Assembly (NCBI GenBank): GCA_021397835.1
Contig: JAJFZO010000409.1
Coordinates: forward strand, 1 to 64,000
Source: Moringa oleifera
Lineage: Eukaryota; Streptophyta; Magnoliopsida; Brassicales; Moringaceae
Direction: 5' to 3'
Length of the DNA: 64,000 bases
Shown piece after piece: positions 61,766-64,000 of the stretch. The stretch's first letter is position 1. Every line of letters begins with the position of its first letter. The position numbers and the translations under genes were made by a program. The notes below the pieces were generated by a model. It saw only the letters and a program-made list of their open reading frames with translations, was not told where the DNA came from and searched no databases.

Positions 61766-64000
61766 ACATGATCGTCGACCGTTAAAAACAAGTGAGCCAC
61801 ACGGCCAGCCTGGGCACCCCTGCTGCCAAGGCCTCATCGGTGGGAAAAACGTGGGCAACGAAGCGAGAATAATCGTGCGATAATGAGCTGGGATGTGGCT
61901 AGACAAGCTCGATGGTGTGGGCGGCGAAGCTAACGATGATGCATGCTACGTGAGGGCCAAATTGTTGGGGGGATTTCGAACATGCGGAGTTCTTCGTCGT
62001 AGGCCCTCGGGGCGGCAGACGTGGGGTTTGATCTCAACGCTAAGGCTTGCCTAGGTGGACTCGTTGTGCAGCGTGATCGATGACACTATCATCGTCCGTT
62101 AGCAACGAGCGAGCCACACGGCTAGCATGGGCACCCCTGCTGCCAAGGCCTCATCGTTGGGACAAACGTGGGCAACGAAGCGAGAATAATTGTGCGATAA
62201 TGAGCTAGGATGTGGCTAGACAAGCTCGATGGTGTGGGCGGCGAAGCTAACGATGATGCATGCTACGTGAGGGCCAAATTGTTGGGGGGATTTCGAACAT
62301 GCAGAGTTCTTCGTCGTAGGCCCTCGGGGCGGCAGACGTGGGGTTGGATCTCGACGCTCATGTTTGCCTAGGCGGACGCGTTGCACAGCGCGATCGACGA
62401 CACGATAGTCGGCCGTTAGCAACGAGCGAGCCACACGGCCAGCCTGGGCACCCCTGCTACCAAGACCTCATCGGTGGGAAAAACGTGGGCAACGAAGCGA
62501 GAATAATCATGGGATAATGAGGTGGGATGTGGCTAGACAAGCTCGATGGTGTGGGCGGCGAAGCTCACGATGATGCATGCTACGCGAGGGCCAAATCATT
62601 GGGGGGATTTCGAGAATGCGGAGTGCTTCTTCGCAGGCCCTCGAGGCGACAGACGTGGGGTTTGATCTCGACCCACAGGCTTGCCTAGGTGGACACGTTG
62701 TGCAGCGTGATCGATGACACTATCGTCGTCTGTTAGCAACGAGCGAGCCACACGGCTAGCATGGGCACCCCTACTGCCAAGGCCTCATAAGTGCGAAAAA
62801 TCGTGGGCAACGAAGCGAGAATAATCGTGGGATATTGAGCTGGGATGTGGCTAGACAAGCTCGATGGTGTGGGCGGCGAAGCTAACAATGATGCATGCTA
62901 CGTGAGGGCCAAATTGTTAGGGCAATTTCGAGCATGCGGAGTGCTTTGTCGTAGGCCCTCGAGGCGGCATACGTGGGGTTGGATCTCGACGCTCATGCTT
63001 GCCTAGGTTGACTCATTGCGCAGCGTGATCGACGACATGATCGTCGGCCGTTAGCAACGAGCGAGCCACACGGCCAGCCTGGGCACCCCTACTGCCAAGG
63101 CCTCATTGGTGGGAAAAACGTGGGCAACGAAGCGAGAATAATCGTGCGATAATGAGCTGGGATGTGGCTAGACAAGCTCGATGGTGTGGGCGGCGAAGCT
63201 AACGATGATGCATGCTACGTGAGGGCCAAATTATTGGGGGGATTTCGAACATGCGGAGTTCTTCGTCGTAGGCCCTCGGGGCGGCAGACGTGGGGTTGGA
63301 TCTCGACGCTCATGTTTGCCTAGGCGGACGTGTTGCACAGCGCGATCGACGACACGATCGTCGGCCGTTAGAAATGAGTGAGCCACACGGCCAGCCTGGG
63401 CTCCCCTACTGCCAAGGCCTCATTGGTGGGAAAAACGTGGCCAACAAAGCGAGAATAATCGTGGGATAATGAGCTGGGATATGGCTAGACAAGCTGGATG
63501 GTGTGGGCGACGAAGCTCACGATGATGCATGCTACGCGAGGGCCAAATTGTTGGGGGGATTTCGAGAATGCGGAGTGCTTCTTCGCAGGCCCTCGAGGCG
63601 GCAGACGTGGGGTTTGATCTCGATCCACAGGCTTGCCTAGGTGGACACGTTGTGCAGCGTGATCGATGACACAATCGTCGTCCGTTAGCAACGAGCGAGC
63701 CACACGGCCAGCCTGGGCACCCCTACTGCCAAGGCCTCATAAGTGGGAAAAAATGTGGGCAATGAAACGAAAATAATCGTGGGATAATGAGCTGGGATGT
63801 GGCTAGACAAGCTCGATGGTGTGGACAGCGAAGCTAACGATGATGCATGCTACATGAGGGCCAAATTGTTGGGGGGATTTCAAGCAAGCGGAGTGCTTCG
63901 TCGCAGGCCCTCGGGGAGGCAGACGTGGGATTGGATCTCGACGCTCATGCTTGCCTAGGCGGACTCGTTGCGCAGCCCGACCGACGACACGATCGTCGGC
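61766..64000. repeat. Terminal clean monomers with a local 952-bp period
   Basis: About seven clean monomers lie here. Those starting at 62,194 and 62,511 are matched by those at 63,146 and 63,463 (offset 952 bp, three monomers). The shared marks are ATTTCGAACATGCRGAGTTC, CTCATGTTTGCC and the CCACAGGCTTGCC ending of the right-b type. The monomer from 63,781 resembles HOR2 place 11 (GTGGACAGCG, TTTCAAGCAAGCGG) and is cut by the window end. The array continues beyond it. Confidence 0.75.

Larger units (their letters stand above)
1..64000. repeat. Tandem satellite array, about 317-bp monomer
   Basis: The whole window is one head-to-tail array. The phrase GGGATAATGAGCTGGGAT and its variants recur every 317 or 318 bp (for example at 638, 955, 1272, 1907, 2225, 2542), always on the same strand. 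That gives roughly 200 monomers and no unrelated spacer. Most of the 1-bp length variation comes from the A-run after GGTGGG (four to six A). Each monomer carries short palindromes such as ATGCAT overlapping GCATGC, CTCGAG, CCTAGG and AGGCCT, a G5-G6 run, and many CpG sites. Since 317 is not a multiple of three and stops occur in every frame, no frame stays open across monomers. The size is close to two nucleosomes, as in many plant satellites. I do not recognise the family; a centromeric or pericentromeric role is inference only. Confidence 0.97.

Noticed and set aside
1..64000. Hundreds of 60-105 codon open frames on both strands, such as the recurring frames that begin MARSLLTDDD or MLREGQIVGG
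   Set aside because: They recur every 317 bp as translations of the same repeat, in overlapping frames on both strands. Variation between copies is not biased to third positions; amino acids change freely and stops come and go.
1..64000. CRISPR array, because of regular repetition
   Set aside because: The period is about 317 bp, with the whole unit repeated and no short repeat alternating with unique spacers.
1..64000. Ribosomal intergenic spacer subrepeats of 300-350 bp
   Set aside because: No rRNA gene or other spacer sequence appears in 64 kb, far longer than a typical spacer, and the array has HOR structure.
62194..64000. A third higher-order repeat of three monomers at the right end
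   Set aside because: Only two of the three monomers match at the 952-bp offset; the third place (62,829 against 63,781) differs, so I record it only as a local repeat.

Overview
This window is a single, uninterrupted tandem satellite DNA array. From the first base to the last, the sequence is a head-to-tail repeat of one unit of about 317-318 bp, roughly 200 copies, all in the same orientation. I find no believable protein-coding gene, no rRNA or tRNA gene, no CRISPR and no mobile element. The many short open frames are the same few translations of the monomer recurring about every 317 bp; each ends at a stop inside the repeat or just after it. The organism is a eukaryote. A plant is my best guess, because array size, monomer length (close to two nucleosomes) and CpG-type decay resemble plant (peri)centromeric or heterochromatic satellites. 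I do not recognise the family, and nothing in the window fixes the species.

Layout. (1) 1-34,875: about 110 monomers organised in a higher-order repeat (HOR1) of 21 monomers, about 6.66 kb. After four leading monomers there is an expanded 35-monomer copy (1,272-12,353), three 21-monomer copies (12,354-19,013; 19,014-25,677; 25,678-32,335) and a partial 8-monomer copy (32,336-34,875). (2) 34,876-45,355: about 33 more diverged monomers with no long period, only local one- to few-monomer duplications. (3) 45,356-59,954: about 46 monomers in a second higher-order repeat (HOR2), an 11-monomer unit (about 3.49 kb) with a 9-monomer derivative (2,857 bp). (4) 59,955-64,000: mixed monomers, including a badly indel-scarred stretch (about 60,790-61,765) and a short local repeat.

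Monomers fall into recurring haplotypes for the left and right halves, and these are shuffled. Several monomers are visible chimeras. The array therefore records unequal crossing-over and/or conversion at three scales: within a monomer, between monomers, and between multi-kilobase HOR units. Short patches crowded with single-base indels interrupt otherwise near-identical copies. They are more likely unpolished consensus or assembly scars than biology, and should be checked before any evolutionary reading. Monomer starts are placed at the motif GGGATAATGAGC, an arbitrary phase chosen for counting.
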